Below are positions 24,741 to 33,493 of a DNA stretch of 64,000 bases, one piece after another. The DNA is from Caballeronia sordidicola (GTDB lineage: Bacteria; Pseudomonadota; Gammaproteobacteria; Burkholderiales; Burkholderiaceae), in NCBI RefSeq assembly GCF_000729995.1, contig NZ_JNFG01000024.1, forward strand, positions 33,354 through 97,353. The letters are read 5' to 3'. The notes beneath the pieces were generated by a model. It was not told where the DNA came from, did not search any database, and saw nothing but the letters and a program-made list of their open reading frames with translations. Position numbers and translations under genes: made by a program. Within the stretch, counting starts at the first letter, position 1, and each line of letters opens with the position of its first letter.

Positions 24741-25277
24741 TTAAAACAGCATCAACGCCCAGCGCCACAGCAGCGGGCCGACTATCAAGCCCCATGTCAG
24801 CACGCACACGAGCAGGGCGACCATGACCGCCGCGCTGCCGAAATCCTTCGCCCGTTTGGACAGTTCGTGCCGCTCCAGTGAAATGCGGTCTATCGCCGCT
24901 TCCACGCTCGAGTTGAGCAATTCCACCATCAGCACCAGCAGCACGGACGCCAGCAGCGCCGCCCGCTCCACCGGCGAGACCGGCACGAAGATGCCGCACG
25001 GCACCAGGATGGCGGCGAGCGTCAGCTCCTGGCGAAACGCGCTTTCTTCGCGAATCGCCACGCGAAAGCCGTTCAGCGAGTTTTTCATCGCGTGCCAGGC
25101 GCGGGTCAGGCCGCGGTTGCCCTTGTAGGGATTGAACGGCAACGGAGCGAGGGGATCATCGGCGCTCAAGGGTTCGCTCGGATGCGGCGTGGCCTCGATG
25201 TCGTCGTCTTCGTTGCTGAAGGGTTCCCGGTGTATCAAGAGCAGGGATTTCGCTTGCACTGAAGGTTTGGCTTTCAC
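24741..25277 (-). CDS. dgkA: Diacylglycerol kinase
   Basis: A small trimeric inner-membrane enzyme that phosphorylates diacylglycerol to phosphatidic acid. The core of about 120 residues is complete: NSLNGFRVAIREESAFRQE, the active-site ELLNSSVEAAIDR, then ELSKRAKDFGSAAV, and three membrane helices. An acidic, Pro-rich extension of about 55 residues precedes it. The start is uncertain; I propose the GTG at 25277, since the only in-frame ATG nearby would cut off the conserved start. It lies downstream of a glycosyltransferase and a PlcP/LpxH-like phosphoesterase that may generate and use diacylglycerol. Confidence 0.85.
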   Translation of the reverse strand: MKAKPSVQAKSLLLIHREPFSNEDDDIEATPHPSEPLSADDPLAPLPFNPYKGNRGLTRAWHAMKNSLNGFRVAIREESAFRQELTLAAILVPCGIFVPVSPVERAALLASVLLVLMVELLNSSVEAAIDRISLERHELSKRAKDFGSAAVMVALLVCVLTWGLIVGPLLWRWALMLF

Positions 25278-25562
25278 ATTGCGCTTCTTTGAAACTTGCT
25301 GTGATTGGTCTGACGCACGCCGCGAGTCGCGAGTTGCGGTCGTAGCCACTCCGCTGTGCGGAGCGACTTCTCGCGCGTCCGCTGTGCAGAAGTCAGCAAA
25401 GACGAGTCCGCCGGCGACATGTTGCAGTTGCGGGCGGCCACATCGCATTGTTCCCTTCCTCGGCCGGTGGGTCTCGAACCGCACAGCGCGCTTTGACTCC
25501 CGCTACGTTACGCCGGGAGCAACGCCGCGTTCAATCGCGCCGTTGCTCTCGCGAGTGCCAGA

Positions 25563-26594
25563 TTACGCCGTTGCTTGCTTTTGCGTCGCACCGCGCGTCG
25601 CGAGCGGCTTCAAATTCGCCGCGAATTGCTCCGATGCCGCGCGCCACGAGAACTTCTCCGCCCACGCACGGGCATCGGCGCGTTGAATCTTCAGCGCCCG
25701 CAAACACGCTTCGCGCAGGTCTTCGTCGAGCGCGCCCGGGCCATCGGTGCCGAGCACATCGATCGGACCCGTCACCGGATACGCCGCGACCGGCGTGCCG
25801 CATGCCATGGCTTCGAGGAGCACCAGGCCGAAGGTATCGGTGCGGCTTGGGAACACGAATACATCGGCGGCCGCGTAGACCTTCGCCAGTTCCGCTTGCG
25901 ACAACACGCCAAGATAGTTCGCGTTCGGATAGCGCGATTTCAGTTCGGCAAGCGCCGGTCCTTCGCCCGCGACCCACTTCGATCCCGGCAGATCGAGCTT
26001 CAAAAAAGCCTCGACGTTCTTCTCGACCGCCACGCGTCCGACATACAGAAAAATCGGCCGCGTCGTGTTCAAAACCTTCGAATCCATCGGTTGAAAGATA
26101 TCCAGATCCACGCCGCGTGTCCACAAGACCACGTTCGTAAAACCGAACTTTTCGAGGTCATTTTTAACCACCGGCGTGGGCGCCATCACCGCTTGCGAAG
26201 GCTTGTGGAACCAGTGCAAAAACTTGTAGGTTGCGGCGATCGGAATATGAAACCGTGCCTGCACGTATTCAGGAAAGCGCGTGTGATACGCGGTCGTGAA
26301 CGGCAGTTTGTTGCGTATGGCGAACGAGCGCGCGGCCATGCCGAGCGGACCTTCCGTTGCGATATGCAGCGCGTCCGGCGCGAACTCCTCTATGCGTTGC
26401 GCGACGCGGCGGCGCGGCAGCAGCGACAGGCGAATCTCGGGATATGTCGGGCACGCGATGGTCCTGAACTCGAGCGGCGTCAGCAATTCCACGCGATGTC
26501 CCAGCGCAGTCAGTTCGCGGCTGGTGCTTTTCAATGTGCGCACGACGCCGTTGACTTGCGGTTCCCATGCGTCGGTAACGATCATGATTTTCAT
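25563..26594 (-). CDS. GT4-family glycosyltransferase
   Basis: A 343-residue retaining glycosyltransferase with two Rossmann domains. The N-terminal VTDAWEPQVNGVVRTLKS and the FTTAYHTRFPEYV segment resemble mannosyl- and glucosyltransferases acting on lipids. The donor-site motif is ESR-like: FPSRTDTFGLVLLEAMACGTPVAAYPV, with GVDLDIFQP earlier. No membrane segment is seen, so it would act on membrane lipids from the cytoplasmic face. It follows the metallophosphoesterase by 74 bp. In alphaproteobacteria a similar pair (PlcP and Agt) makes glycolipids from diacylglycerol under phosphate limitation; the same role here is inference. Confidence 0.85.
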   Translation of the reverse strand: MKIMIVTDAWEPQVNGVVRTLKSTSRELTALGHRVELLTPLEFRTIACPTYPEIRLSLLPRRRVAQRIEEFAPDALHIATEGPLGMAARSFAIRNKLPFTTAYHTRFPEYVQARFHIPIAATYKFLHWFHKPSQAVMAPTPVVKNDLEKFGFTNVVLWTRGVDLDIFQPMDSKVLNTTRPIFLYVGRVAVEKNVEAFLKLDLPGSKWVAGEGPALAELKSRYPNANYLGVLSQAELAKVYAAADVFVFPSRTDTFGLVLLEAMACGTPVAAYPVTGPIDVLGTDGPGALDEDLREACLRALKIQRADARAWAEKFSWRAASEQFAANLKPLATRGATQKQATA

Positions 26595-26668
26595 TCGATG
26601 GCCTCAGTAAGTGAAAGCGCTCAGGACGTTGCTCGGGCAAACGCTCATGCAGTCGCTCAAGCAGATGA

Positions 26669-27619
26669 TCAGGCAGTTGCCCCGGCCTTTTGCGAATGGA
26701 GTTCAGGGGAGCGCAGGACGGTCCAGTAGATGATCTTCAACTCACCTTCAAACGTCTCGACAAGCGCCGACAGGCTCTCGACCCAGTCACCGTCGTTGCA
26801 GTACAGGACACCGTCGATATCGCGGATCTCCGCTTTATGGATGTGGCCGCACACAACGCCGTCGCAGCCGCGGCGGCGCGCTTCATCGGTCATCACGTGC
26901 TCGAACTTCGAGATGAAATTCACCGCGTTCTTGACCTGGTGCTTGAGGTATTGCGAGAGCGACCAGTAGTTCAGGCCGAAGCGGCTGCGCACCCGGTTGA
27001 ACCAGCGGTTGAGCAGCAGGATCAGTGTGTAGAGCGTATCGCCGAGATAAGCGAGCCACTTGGCGTGCTGGATGACGCCGTCGAAGAGGTCGCCATGCAC
27101 GATCCACAGGCGCTTGCCCGCGAGCGTGGTGTGGAAGGCTTCGTTGCGTACGTGGATGTCGCCGAAAGCCAGGTCGCAGAACTGTCGGGCGGCTTCGTCG
27201 TGATTGCCCGGAATGTAGACCACTTGCGTGCCTTTGCGGGCTTTGCGCAGCACTTTCTGAATCACGTCGTTGTGCGCTTGCGGCCAGAACCAGCCTTTGC
27301 GCAGTTGCCATCCATCGATGATGTCGCCGACCAGGTACAAATACTCGGAATCGTTATGGCGGAGAAAGTCGAGGAGATAGTTCGCCTGACAGCCACCGGA
27401 GCCGAGATGGATATCGGACAGCCAGATGGTGCGGTAGCGATGGTCGGCGGGGTCGTCGTCGGAACGAGAAGGGGGCTCGGAAATGCTCTGGGGAGTGAGG
27501 CTGGCGCTGGTGGCGTCAGGTGGATGGGACGGTGGCGCGACGTCGTTGCGGAACGCGATGGCTTCGGCATCGCGGAGGGTAATGCCTAGGAGGTGACTCG
27601 CAGACGATTTAGTGGCCAT
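26669..27619 (-). CDS. Metallophosphoesterase, PlcP/LpxH-like
   Basis: A 316-residue calcineurin-type phosphoesterase of the UDP-2,3-diacylglucosamine hydrolase group. Metal-binding motifs are complete: SDIHLG (68-73), GDIIDGW (98-104), GNHDE (138-142), HGDLFD (175-180) and CGHIHKAEIR. The long GDIIDGW...WPQAHNDVIQKVLRKARKG stretch resembles PlcP, which strips head groups from phospholipids when phosphate is scarce, more than classical LpxH. I choose the ATG at 27619; another ATG at 27658 is in frame. A PhoB-box-like site lies upstream. The first 60 residues are low-complexity and variable. Confidence 0.82.
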   Translation of the reverse strand: MATKSSASHLLGITLRDAEAIAFRNDVAPPSHPPDATSASLTPQSISEPPSRSDDDPADHRYRTIWLSDIHLGSGGCQANYLLDFLRHNDSEYLYLVGDIIDGWQLRKGWFWPQAHNDVIQKVLRKARKGTQVVYIPGNHDEAARQFCDLAFGDIHVRNEAFHTTLAGKRLWIVHGDLFDGVIQHAKWLAYLGDTLYTLILLLNRWFNRVRSRFGLNYWSLSQYLKHQVKNAVNFISKFEHVMTDEARRRGCDGVVCGHIHKAEIRDIDGVLYCNDGDWVESLSALVETFEGELKIIYWTVLRSPELHSQKAGATA

Positions 27620-27664
27620 GGGCACGCGCAACGGGTTGCAGTGCGGCCATTGCGCCATGCTCGC

Positions 27665-27682
27665 GTGACGGAGCCATGACAG
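27665..27682 (-). promoter_or_regulatory. PhoB-box-like direct repeat
   Basis: On the minus strand CTGTCAT, four bases, then CCGTCAC: two heptamers 11 bp apart. The first matches the PhoB consensus CTGTCAT fully, the second at five of seven positions. If real, transcription would start around 27640, favouring the ATG at 27619 for the phosphoesterase. Confidence 0.5.
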
Positions 27683-28061
27683 TCACGAAAACTTCTTATT
27701 ACTAAGGGTTGCGATGGAAGTGGAGAGCGTGCTGCGAGGAAGGAAAAATGCCGCGAATTGCGGCTCTTCGATGTGTTTTGCAAGACAGGTATCGATCCAG
27801 CCCGGTTGGCTTTGAGGACGCTTACACCGCATTACGCCGAGCGATGTTGCTGCGCGATCAGGTTCGCTCAGTCGGAAATTCCCCGACGGATATCGTTGCT
27901 GCAGAGCCACGACCGCGCGAAAACTGTCACGACTTTTGACACACGACAACATGCACGAGTCGCCGATGACCGGATGCGATACACCGCTGCAAGTACCCGA
28001 GCCACTCTGAATCCTCATCGTGTTGGCATAGCCTATACTTTCAAATTTGCGATGGAATCCT
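27683..28061. other. Divergent intergenic region between phosphoesterase and methyltransferase
   Basis: No convincing gene; open frames on both strands lack ribosome sites and recognisable sequence. A TATACT at 28034-28039 may be the -10 of the methyltransferase gene, but its -35 is poor. Confidence 0.4.
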
Positions 28062-28814
28062 ATGCAACTGGATAGTGGAACAGTGGGGCCGGTCGTTCGA
28101 ATCTCGATGTGCAAGGTATGCAACGAACCGGCGCCTATTTACGGTGTCACCGACTTCAACAAGAGTTGCGAAGAGCGGCGCGGCCGCTATCTGCCGCTCA
28201 CCGGCGTGCCGGTCTATTACCACCGATGCGATGCCTGCGGTCTCATCTTCACGACTGCGTTCGATCATTGGAGCAAGGCCGACTACCTGCAGCACATTTA
28301 TAACGACGACTACGTGCTGGTCGATCCTGACTACATCGATTCGCGTCCAGCGGGCAATGCCGCCTTCATTCTCGATTTCATCAAGAAAGGTCACGAGTTG
28401 AGATGTCTCGACTATGGCGGCGGCAATGGCAAGCTGACTTCGTTATTGCGCGAGGGCGGGGTGGACGGGCACAGTTGGGACCCGATGGACGAAGAAGCGG
28501 TGCCACCGTCCGGCTCCTTCGATTTCATCAGCGCGTTCGAGGTTCTGGAGCACACGCCTGAACCGCTGGCGACGGTTCAGGAAGCGCTGGGGTTATTGAA
28601 CGCGCGTGGAGTGTTGTTGTTTTCCACGTTGACGATCGATCACGTGCCGCCAAGGGGGATGGACAACTGGTACATCGCGCCTCGCAACGGCCACATCACG
28701 CTGTACACGCGACGATCATTGCAGACGATGTTTGCGGGATTGGGTTATCGGATCCATCACTTCAACGACAACCTGCATATGGCACTGAAGGACGTCCCGG
28801 AGTGGCTGACTTGA
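28062..28814 (+). CDS. Class I SAM-dependent methyltransferase with N-terminal zinc-binding motif
   Basis: A 250-residue protein. CKVC near residue 17 and CDACG about 35 residues later form a four-cysteine zinc site. The methyltransferase motif I is CLDYGGGNGKL, and FDFISAFEVLEHTPEP is the motif around the acceptor site. This layout is common in methyltransferases linked to polysaccharide or sugar modification, but no such genes are adjacent. GGA a few bases upstream supports the ATG at 28062; an ATG at 28107 is the alternative. Substrate unknown. Confidence 0.8.
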   Translation: MQLDSGTVGPVVRISMCKVCNEPAPIYGVTDFNKSCEERRGRYLPLTGVPVYYHRCDACGLIFTTAFDHWSKADYLQHIYNDDYVLVDPDYIDSRPAGNAAFILDFIKKGHELRCLDYGGGNGKLTSLLREGGVDGHSWDPMDEEAVPPSGSFDFISAFEVLEHTPEPLATVQEALGLLNARGVLLFSTLTIDHVPPRGMDNWYIAPRNGHITLYTRRSLQTMFAGLGYRIHHFNDNLHMALKDVPEWLT

Positions 28815-28928
28815 GGCAAACGATCGGGGAATGGTGAGCAGGACCTGCATGACGATTCGGATGCCTGAGGTATTCCTGCGCCGTCATGAGAGACGGCATC
28901 GACCTGACCCAAGCCGCAAAACGCCGAC

Positions 28929-29453
28929 CTAGGCCCCCGGCGGAACCACTCCGACGATCCGCGTTCCGGCCAGCCGGTCGTGCAAAAACTGCCGCGCCGG
29001 ATCGAGCCAGACCGCTGCGGCCCAGAGCGCGATCCACACGGTGGTCACCACGAGCGTGGCCGGAACGGAAAGCTTGAGCAGCGGATGCAAGGCCAGCGGC
29101 GGCAAGAACCACAGCCACGCAAACACATATCGAGCAATGGCGCGTGCAATCGAAACCGGCGCTCCCCGCGCATCAACGACTTTCAGCCGCCAGGTCTTCA
29201 TGGGCAGGGTTTGCCCGCCATGCGTCCAGAAGTAGACGAAATAAACCGCGAGCACGAACCCGATCCACGCCATCAAAATATTGTGGTGGGTGAGCCCGTT
29301 GCGTTGCTGGGTGAGCGTGCTGAACAAATACCCGGCGATAAAAACGATCCCGAACAGGATCACGCCTTCATAGAGCATCGTAGCCAGGCGGCGACGCAGC
29401 CTGGGCGCGGTGAATCCGGGAGACTCAATAGATTCCAGAGAGGATGCGCTCAC
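28929..29453 (-). CDS. RDD-family membrane protein
   Basis: A 174-residue protein of the RDD family. PRLRRRLATMLYEGVILFG carries the basic motif, and a second conserved patch, GGQTLPMKTWRLKVVDARG, follows the second helix. Three or four membrane helices are predicted. The function of the family is unsettled; ion transport has been proposed for some members. It starts with GTG seven bases after the DUF3106 stop and is the last gene of the ECF-sigma operon. Confidence 0.85.
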   Translation of the reverse strand: MSASSLESIESPGFTAPRLRRRLATMLYEGVILFGIVFIAGYLFSTLTQQRNGLTHHNILMAWIGFVLAVYFVYFWTHGGQTLPMKTWRLKVVDARGAPVSIARAIARYVFAWLWFLPPLALHPLLKLSVPATLVVTTVWIALWAAAVWLDPARQFLHDRLAGTRIVGVVPPGA

Positions 29454-29459
29454 TTTTGC

Positions 29460-30194
29460 CTAGGACCCGTTGAACACAGACGGCGCCTGCTGCGGCGAAA
29501 CCGGAATCGGCGTGGCCGGCACAAAACTGGCGGCGCCGGGAACAGCGGGTACCGCAGGAGAACCCGACGCCCCCATTTCAGCAGCAGCCTCGGAGGCACG
29601 TGCATGTTCCCGGGCAGTCATCAGCCGGTCGATATCCTTGACTTCCGTCTTGCCGGTAGGCGGCGCGCTGACAACGGTCGGCCGGCGAGGCCGCTCGGTG
29701 GCGGCGAGTTTTTTCTTCTGCTCTTCCGGGAGCTTTTGATACGCATCCCACGCGCGTTCCCGCTTCTCAACGGGGACGGACTTCGAAACTTGATAGTTTT
29801 CGCGGGCGACTTTGCGCTGATCCGGGGTCATGCGGATCCATTCGGTCATACGCTCATGAAGGCGCTTTTGTGCATCGGGCGACATCTTCTTGTATCGCGA
29901 TGCTATCTTGATCCAATTCCTCTTACGTTCCTCGCTGAACTGATCCCATTCCGACGCAAACGGCGCGAGCGCGACGCGTTGAGCGTCGGTGAGCTTGGCC
30001 CAGGCCATGGGACTTTGCGGGGAGGAGAGCGAAGAAAGCGGTGACAGGACTTCGCCCGCGCTCGCCCCGGCCGGGGCGGCAGCAACGGGCACCGCCGAAG
30101 CGGACGAGTAGAAACGCGGATAAGTGGCCGCAAACGCGACAAGTCCCGCAATTGCGCATCCAAAGACAATCGCGAGGCCGCGCTTGTAACTCAC
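29460..30194 (-). CDS. DUF3106 protein, membrane-anchored, periplasmic
   Basis: A 244-residue protein with one N-terminal hydrophobic helix (residues 7-25), so the rest faces the periplasm or the anchor is cleaved. The DUF3106 core (about 65-150) is rich in Trp, Lys, Arg and Glu and repeats a short helical motif: LTDAQRVALAPFASEW, FSEERKRNWIKIA, MSPDAQKRLHERMTEW, MTPDQRKVARENY. The tail is Pro/Ala-rich. GTG start with CAGGAG seven bases upstream. It lies in the ECF sigma operon and may be a periplasmic partner of the system; the helical repeats recall Spy/CpxP-like proteins only loosely. Confidence 0.8.
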   Translation of the reverse strand: MSYKRGLAIVFGCAIAGLVAFAATYPRFYSSASAVPVAAAPAGASAGEVLSPLSSLSSPQSPMAWAKLTDAQRVALAPFASEWDQFSEERKRNWIKIASRYKKMSPDAQKRLHERMTEWIRMTPDQRKVARENYQVSKSVPVEKRERAWDAYQKLPEEQKKKLAATERPRRPTVVSAPPTGKTEVKDIDRLMTAREHARASEAAAEMGASGSPAVPAVPGAASFVPATPIPVSPQQAPSVFNGS

Positions 30195-30213
30195 CCGATG
30201 ACTCCTGCGTTCT

Positions 30214-30660
30214 TTAATGATTGCGCGTCAGGTACGCGTTGAAACCGTGGTCGAGATAGGCGTCGAGCGGGAGATTGTCGCTGAGCATGGCCGCGTCGAT
30301 ATCGGCGAGTTCCGCGGTGCGCTGCTGGTCCTCAAAATAAGCGATGCCAGCCAATCCGATCACGAGTGCGAGCAGCGGCCAAGCCAGCGCGAGGCGCGAG
30401 AAGCGACCGCGTTTACCCGCATGGCCGGACCCCGCACCGGCCAGATGGCCGGAGCCGGCCGCACCCGCTCCGGCGAGCGCAGGCGCGAACACCGGCGCCG
30501 CGACCGCGACTTTTTCCGGTTTCTTGCGTGCGATCGCCGTCCGGCGAGCCGCCGCCAGCTTGTCGAGCGAGGCGGCGGGCAGCGAATTGATGTTTTCGTC
30601 GAGCGCGCGGCGTACCTTCAGCGCGAACTCGGTTTCCTTGTGATCGAGAGCGTTGCTCAT
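30214..30660 (-). CDS. DUF3619 single-pass membrane protein, candidate anti-sigma factor
   Basis: A 148-residue protein: a cytoplasmic N-terminal part (residues 1-88, KETEFALKVRRALDENINSLP), one membrane helix (about 92-109, LALAWPLLALVIGLAGIAYF) and a 38-residue C-terminal end outside. This topology and its position, overlapping the sigma gene by four bases (ATGA), are what an anti-sigma factor would show. DUF3619 itself has no assigned function. I infer the role from context only. Confidence 0.78.
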   Translation of the reverse strand: MSNALDHKETEFALKVRRALDENINSLPAASLDKLAAARRTAIARKKPEKVAVAAPVFAPALAGAGAAGSGHLAGAGSGHAGKRGRFSRLALAWPLLALVIGLAGIAYFEDQQRTAELADIDAAMLSDNLPLDAYLDHGFNAYLTRNH

Positions 30661-31220
30661 AGCGTGATTCCTTTCGCCTTCAGCGCGTGTGCCAGCGCGT
30701 GCGTGGCCCGCGAGCAATGTGTTTTTACGCTGCCTTCAGAGCAGCCCATTGCAGCGGCGGTTTCGGCGACATCCATATCCTCCCAGTAACGCATGAGAAA
30801 CGCTTCCCGTTGACGTGCTGGTAGTTTTTGGATCTCCGCGTCGATCAGGTTGAGCACCTGTTCACGCTCGAGCCGGCTCTCGCCGCTTTCCGCACCGACC
30901 GTCCCATCCTGCGAATCGAAGGTCTCCAGGGGGTCGAATTCGTCGTCGTCGGCGTTGCCGAACGAGGAGAACAGGCTTACCCACGTATTGCGGACCTTTT
31001 GGCGCCGGAAATAGTCGTGCGTTGCATTCTGGAGGATACGCTGAAACAAAAGGGGCAATTCGGGCGGTGGCCGGTCGCCGTATTTTTCGGCGAGCTTGAT
31101 CATCGCATCCTGAACGATGTCGAGCGCCGCATCGTCGTCGCGTACGGTGTACACCGTCTGCTTAAACGCGCGTCTTTCGACGCCCGCCAGAAAATCGGCG
31201 AGTTCCTTGTCTGATGCCAT
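30657..31220 (-). CDS. ECF-type RNA polymerase sigma factor
   Basis: A 187-residue sigma70-family protein. Region 2 is seen as DDDAALDIVQDAMIKLAEKY with FQRILQNATHDYFRRQK; region 4 as LPARQREAFLMRYWEDMDVAETAAAMGCSEGSVKTHCSRATHAL, a clear HTH. An unusual acidic linker (GNADDDEFDPLETFDSQDG) joins the two. I take the ATG at 31220. It is the first gene of a tight operon with DUF3619, DUF3106 and RDD genes, divergent from ilvI. The stimulus and regulon are unknown. Confidence 0.9.
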   Translation of the reverse strand: MASDKELADFLAGVERRAFKQTVYTVRDDDAALDIVQDAMIKLAEKYGDRPPPELPLLFQRILQNATHDYFRRQKVRNTWVSLFSSFGNADDDEFDPLETFDSQDGTVGAESGESRLEREQVLNLIDAEIQKLPARQREAFLMRYWEDMDVAETAAAMGCSEGSVKTHCSRATHALAHALKAKGITL

Positions 31221-31604
31221 CCGTGAGGCCCGGCGCAACGAGCGTGCGTCGATAAGGGTTGGTGAGAGGTTTAAAACCTGCGGATGCTAGCAAACTTTTG
31301 CGTCAACAGCGAGCAAATGCGCCGCCGTTACAGCCTGAAACACTCCAATTTCTCGACAATTTCGGACAAATCCGAGCCTTTGAGGCCCGATTCCAACCCG
31401 ATTCCGCGGATATGGCGTAATTTTTCCTTGACGAACTTTATGGCCTCGGGCTATCGTTTCCGACTCGCATCATAAAGTGAACTGTCTCTTTGAGGCGAGC
31501 CCAAGAAGCCCGCTTCCCATTTAGACGCGCCGCTTGAACCCGAGCCATAAGCCCGGCAGAGAGCACCCAATCAATTTTTTGCCGAAAATTCGAAAGGTGA
31601 ATGT
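31221..31604. other. Divergent promoter region of the ECF operon and ilvIHC
   Basis: No gene supported. A possible ilvI promoter is TTGACG (31428-31433) with TATCGT 18 bp downstream, which would give a leader of about 140 bases. I searched that leader for a branched-chain amino acid leader peptide and found none. Confidence 0.4.
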
Positions 31605-33368
31605 ATGAATATGCCCAGCGCGGAATTCTCCACGTCGGATACGACTCCCCCCCTCGAAGCTGAATCCATTGGCGGCACCGTGCTCATGCGCGCGCTCGCT
31701 GACGAAAAAGTCGAGTTTATTTGGGGCTATCCCGGCGGCTCGGTACTCTATATCTACGACGAGTTGTACAAGCAGGACGAGATCCAGCACATCCTCGTGC
31801 GCCACGAACAGGCTGCGGTTCATGCCGCCGATGCCTACGCGCGCTCCACGGGTAATGTCGGCGTGGCCCTCGTGACCTCCGGCCCCGGCGTCACCAATGC
31901 GGTGACCGGCATTGCCACCGCTTACATGGATTCCATCCCGCTCGTCATTATCAGCGGCCAGGTTCCTACCGCGGCAATCGGCCAGGATGCGTTCCAGGAA
32001 TGTGACACGGTTGGCATCACGCGTCCCTGCGTCAAACACAACTTCCTCGTCAAAGACGTGCGCGAACTCGCTGCGACCGTCAAGAAAGCGTTTTTTATCG
32101 CCAGAACGGGACGTCCCGGCCCGGTGCTGATCGACATTCCGAAAGACGTGTCGAAGACACCGTGCAAGTACGAACCGATCAAGTCCGTCTCGCTGCGTTC
32201 GTACAATCCCGTGACCAAAGGCCATTCGGGCCAGATCCGCAAGGCCGTGCAGCTGTTGCTGTCGGCGAAGCGTCCGTACATTTACACGGGCGGCGGCATC
32301 ATCCTGGCGAATGCGGCGCGTGAACTGAACCAGTTCGCCGACCTTCTCGGTTATCCGGTGACGAATACGCTGATGGGCCTGGGCGGCTATCGCGCGGACA
32401 ACAAGAAATTCCTCGGCATGCTCGGTATGCACGGCACGTACGAAGCCAACATGGCCATGCAGCACTGCGACGTGCTGATCGCGATCGGCGCGCGTTTCGA
32501 TGACCGCGTGATCGGTGATCCTGAACATTTCGCGTCGCATGCGAAGAAGATCATTCACATCGACATTGATCCGTCGTCCATTTCCAAGCGCGTGAAAGTC
32601 GATATTCCTATCGTCGGTGACGTGAAGGAAGTGCTGAAGGAACTGATCGAACAGTTGCAGACGGCCGATCATGGTCCGGACACCGCGGCTTTGGCCGACT
32701 GGTGGAAGGACATCGAGGCATGGCGTTCGAAGGACTGCCTCAAGTTCGACCGCGCAAGCGAGATCATCAAGCCGCAGTACGTGGTCGAAAAGGCGTGGGA
32801 ACTGACCGACGGTGAAGCATTCGTCTGTTCTGACGTTGGCCAGCATCAAATGTGGGCGGCGCAGTTCTACCGCTTCAACAAGCCGCGTCGATGGATCAAT
32901 TCGGGTGGTCTCGGCACCATGGGCTTCGGCCTGCCGGCGGCCATGGGCGTGAAGATGGCGCATCCGAACGACGAGGTGTTGTGCATTACGGGCGAAGGCT
33001 CAATCCAGATGTGCATCCAGGAATTGTCGACGTGCAAGCAGTACAACACGCCGGTCAAGATCATCTCGCTGAACAACCGCTATCTCGGCATGGTTCGCCA
33101 GTGGCAGCAGATCGAATACAAGAAGCGCTACTCCAGTTCGTACATGGACGCGCTGCCTGACTTCGTGAAGCTGGCTGAGGCTTATGGTCACGTGGGCATG
33201 CGTATCGAGCACACGCGCGATGTCGAACCGGCGTTGAAAGAAGCACTGCGCCTGAAGGATCGCACGGTGTTCCTCGACTTCCAGACAGATCCCACCGAAA
33301 ACGTATTTCCGATGGTCCAGGCAGGCAAGGGCATCACGGAAATGCTGCTCGGATCGGAAGATCTATAA
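31605..33368 (+). CDS. ilvI: Acetolactate synthase large subunit
   Basis: A 587-residue thiamine-diphosphate enzyme that makes acetolactate or acetohydroxybutyrate, the first shared step of valine, leucine and isoleucine synthesis. The catalytic Glu lies in RHEQAAVHAADAYAR; the ThDP motif begins at GEGSIQMCIQEL and ends in NNRYLG; an FAD-binding middle domain is present. AAAGGTGA upstream fits the ATG. ilvH follows after 125 bp and ilvC after that. The extension of about 20 residues before GGTVLMRAL is usual in Burkholderiaceae. Confidence 0.97.
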   Translation: MNMPSAEFSTSDTTPPLEAESIGGTVLMRALADEKVEFIWGYPGGSVLYIYDELYKQDEIQHILVRHEQAAVHAADAYARSTGNVGVALVTSGPGVTNAVTGIATAYMDSIPLVIISGQVPTAAIGQDAFQECDTVGITRPCVKHNFLVKDVRELAATVKKAFFIARTGRPGPVLIDIPKDVSKTPCKYEPIKSVSLRSYNPVTKGHSGQIRKAVQLLLSAKRPYIYTGGGIILANAARELNQFADLLGYPVTNTLMGLGGYRADNKKFLGMLGMHGTYEANMAMQHCDVLIAIGARFDDRVIGDPEHFASHAKKIIHIDIDPSSISKRVKVDIPIVGDVKEVLKELIEQLQTADHGPDTAALADWWKDIEAWRSKDCLKFDRASEIIKPQYVVEKAWELTDGEAFVCSDVGQHQMWAAQFYRFNKPRRWINSGGLGTMGFGLPAAMGVKMAHPNDEVLCITGEGSIQMCIQELSTCKQYNTPVKIISLNNRYLGMVRQWQQIEYKKRYSSSYMDALPDFVKLAEAYGHVGMRIEHTRDVEPALKEALRLKDRTVFLDFQTDPTENVFPMVQAGKGITEMLLGSEDL

Positions 33369-33493
33369 CGGCTGTTTTCCCAAGCGCGGCGCGCGCGCGC
33401 CCGTCTTCACAAAAGACGATCGTGACGCGCGGGTTTGATGGAATACGCGCGGGAACACGCTTATTCACTGGATAAATCAGGAACGCAACTATC

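Noticed and set aside
25440..25515. tRNA-like T-arm (GGTTCGAGACCC on the minus strand)
   Set aside because: No acceptor, D or anticodon stems can be built around it.
27683..28123. 146-codon minus-strand frame in the phosphoesterase-methyltransferase gap
   Set aside because: Composition unlike neighbouring proteins, no ribosome site, and it overlaps the methyltransferase start.
31284..31475. 63-codon frame upstream of ilvI as a possible ilv leader peptide
   Set aside because: It is not rich in Ile, Val or Leu and contains no run of such codons.
31521..32963. 480-codon open frame opposite ilvI
   Set aside because: Antisense shadow of a certain gene.
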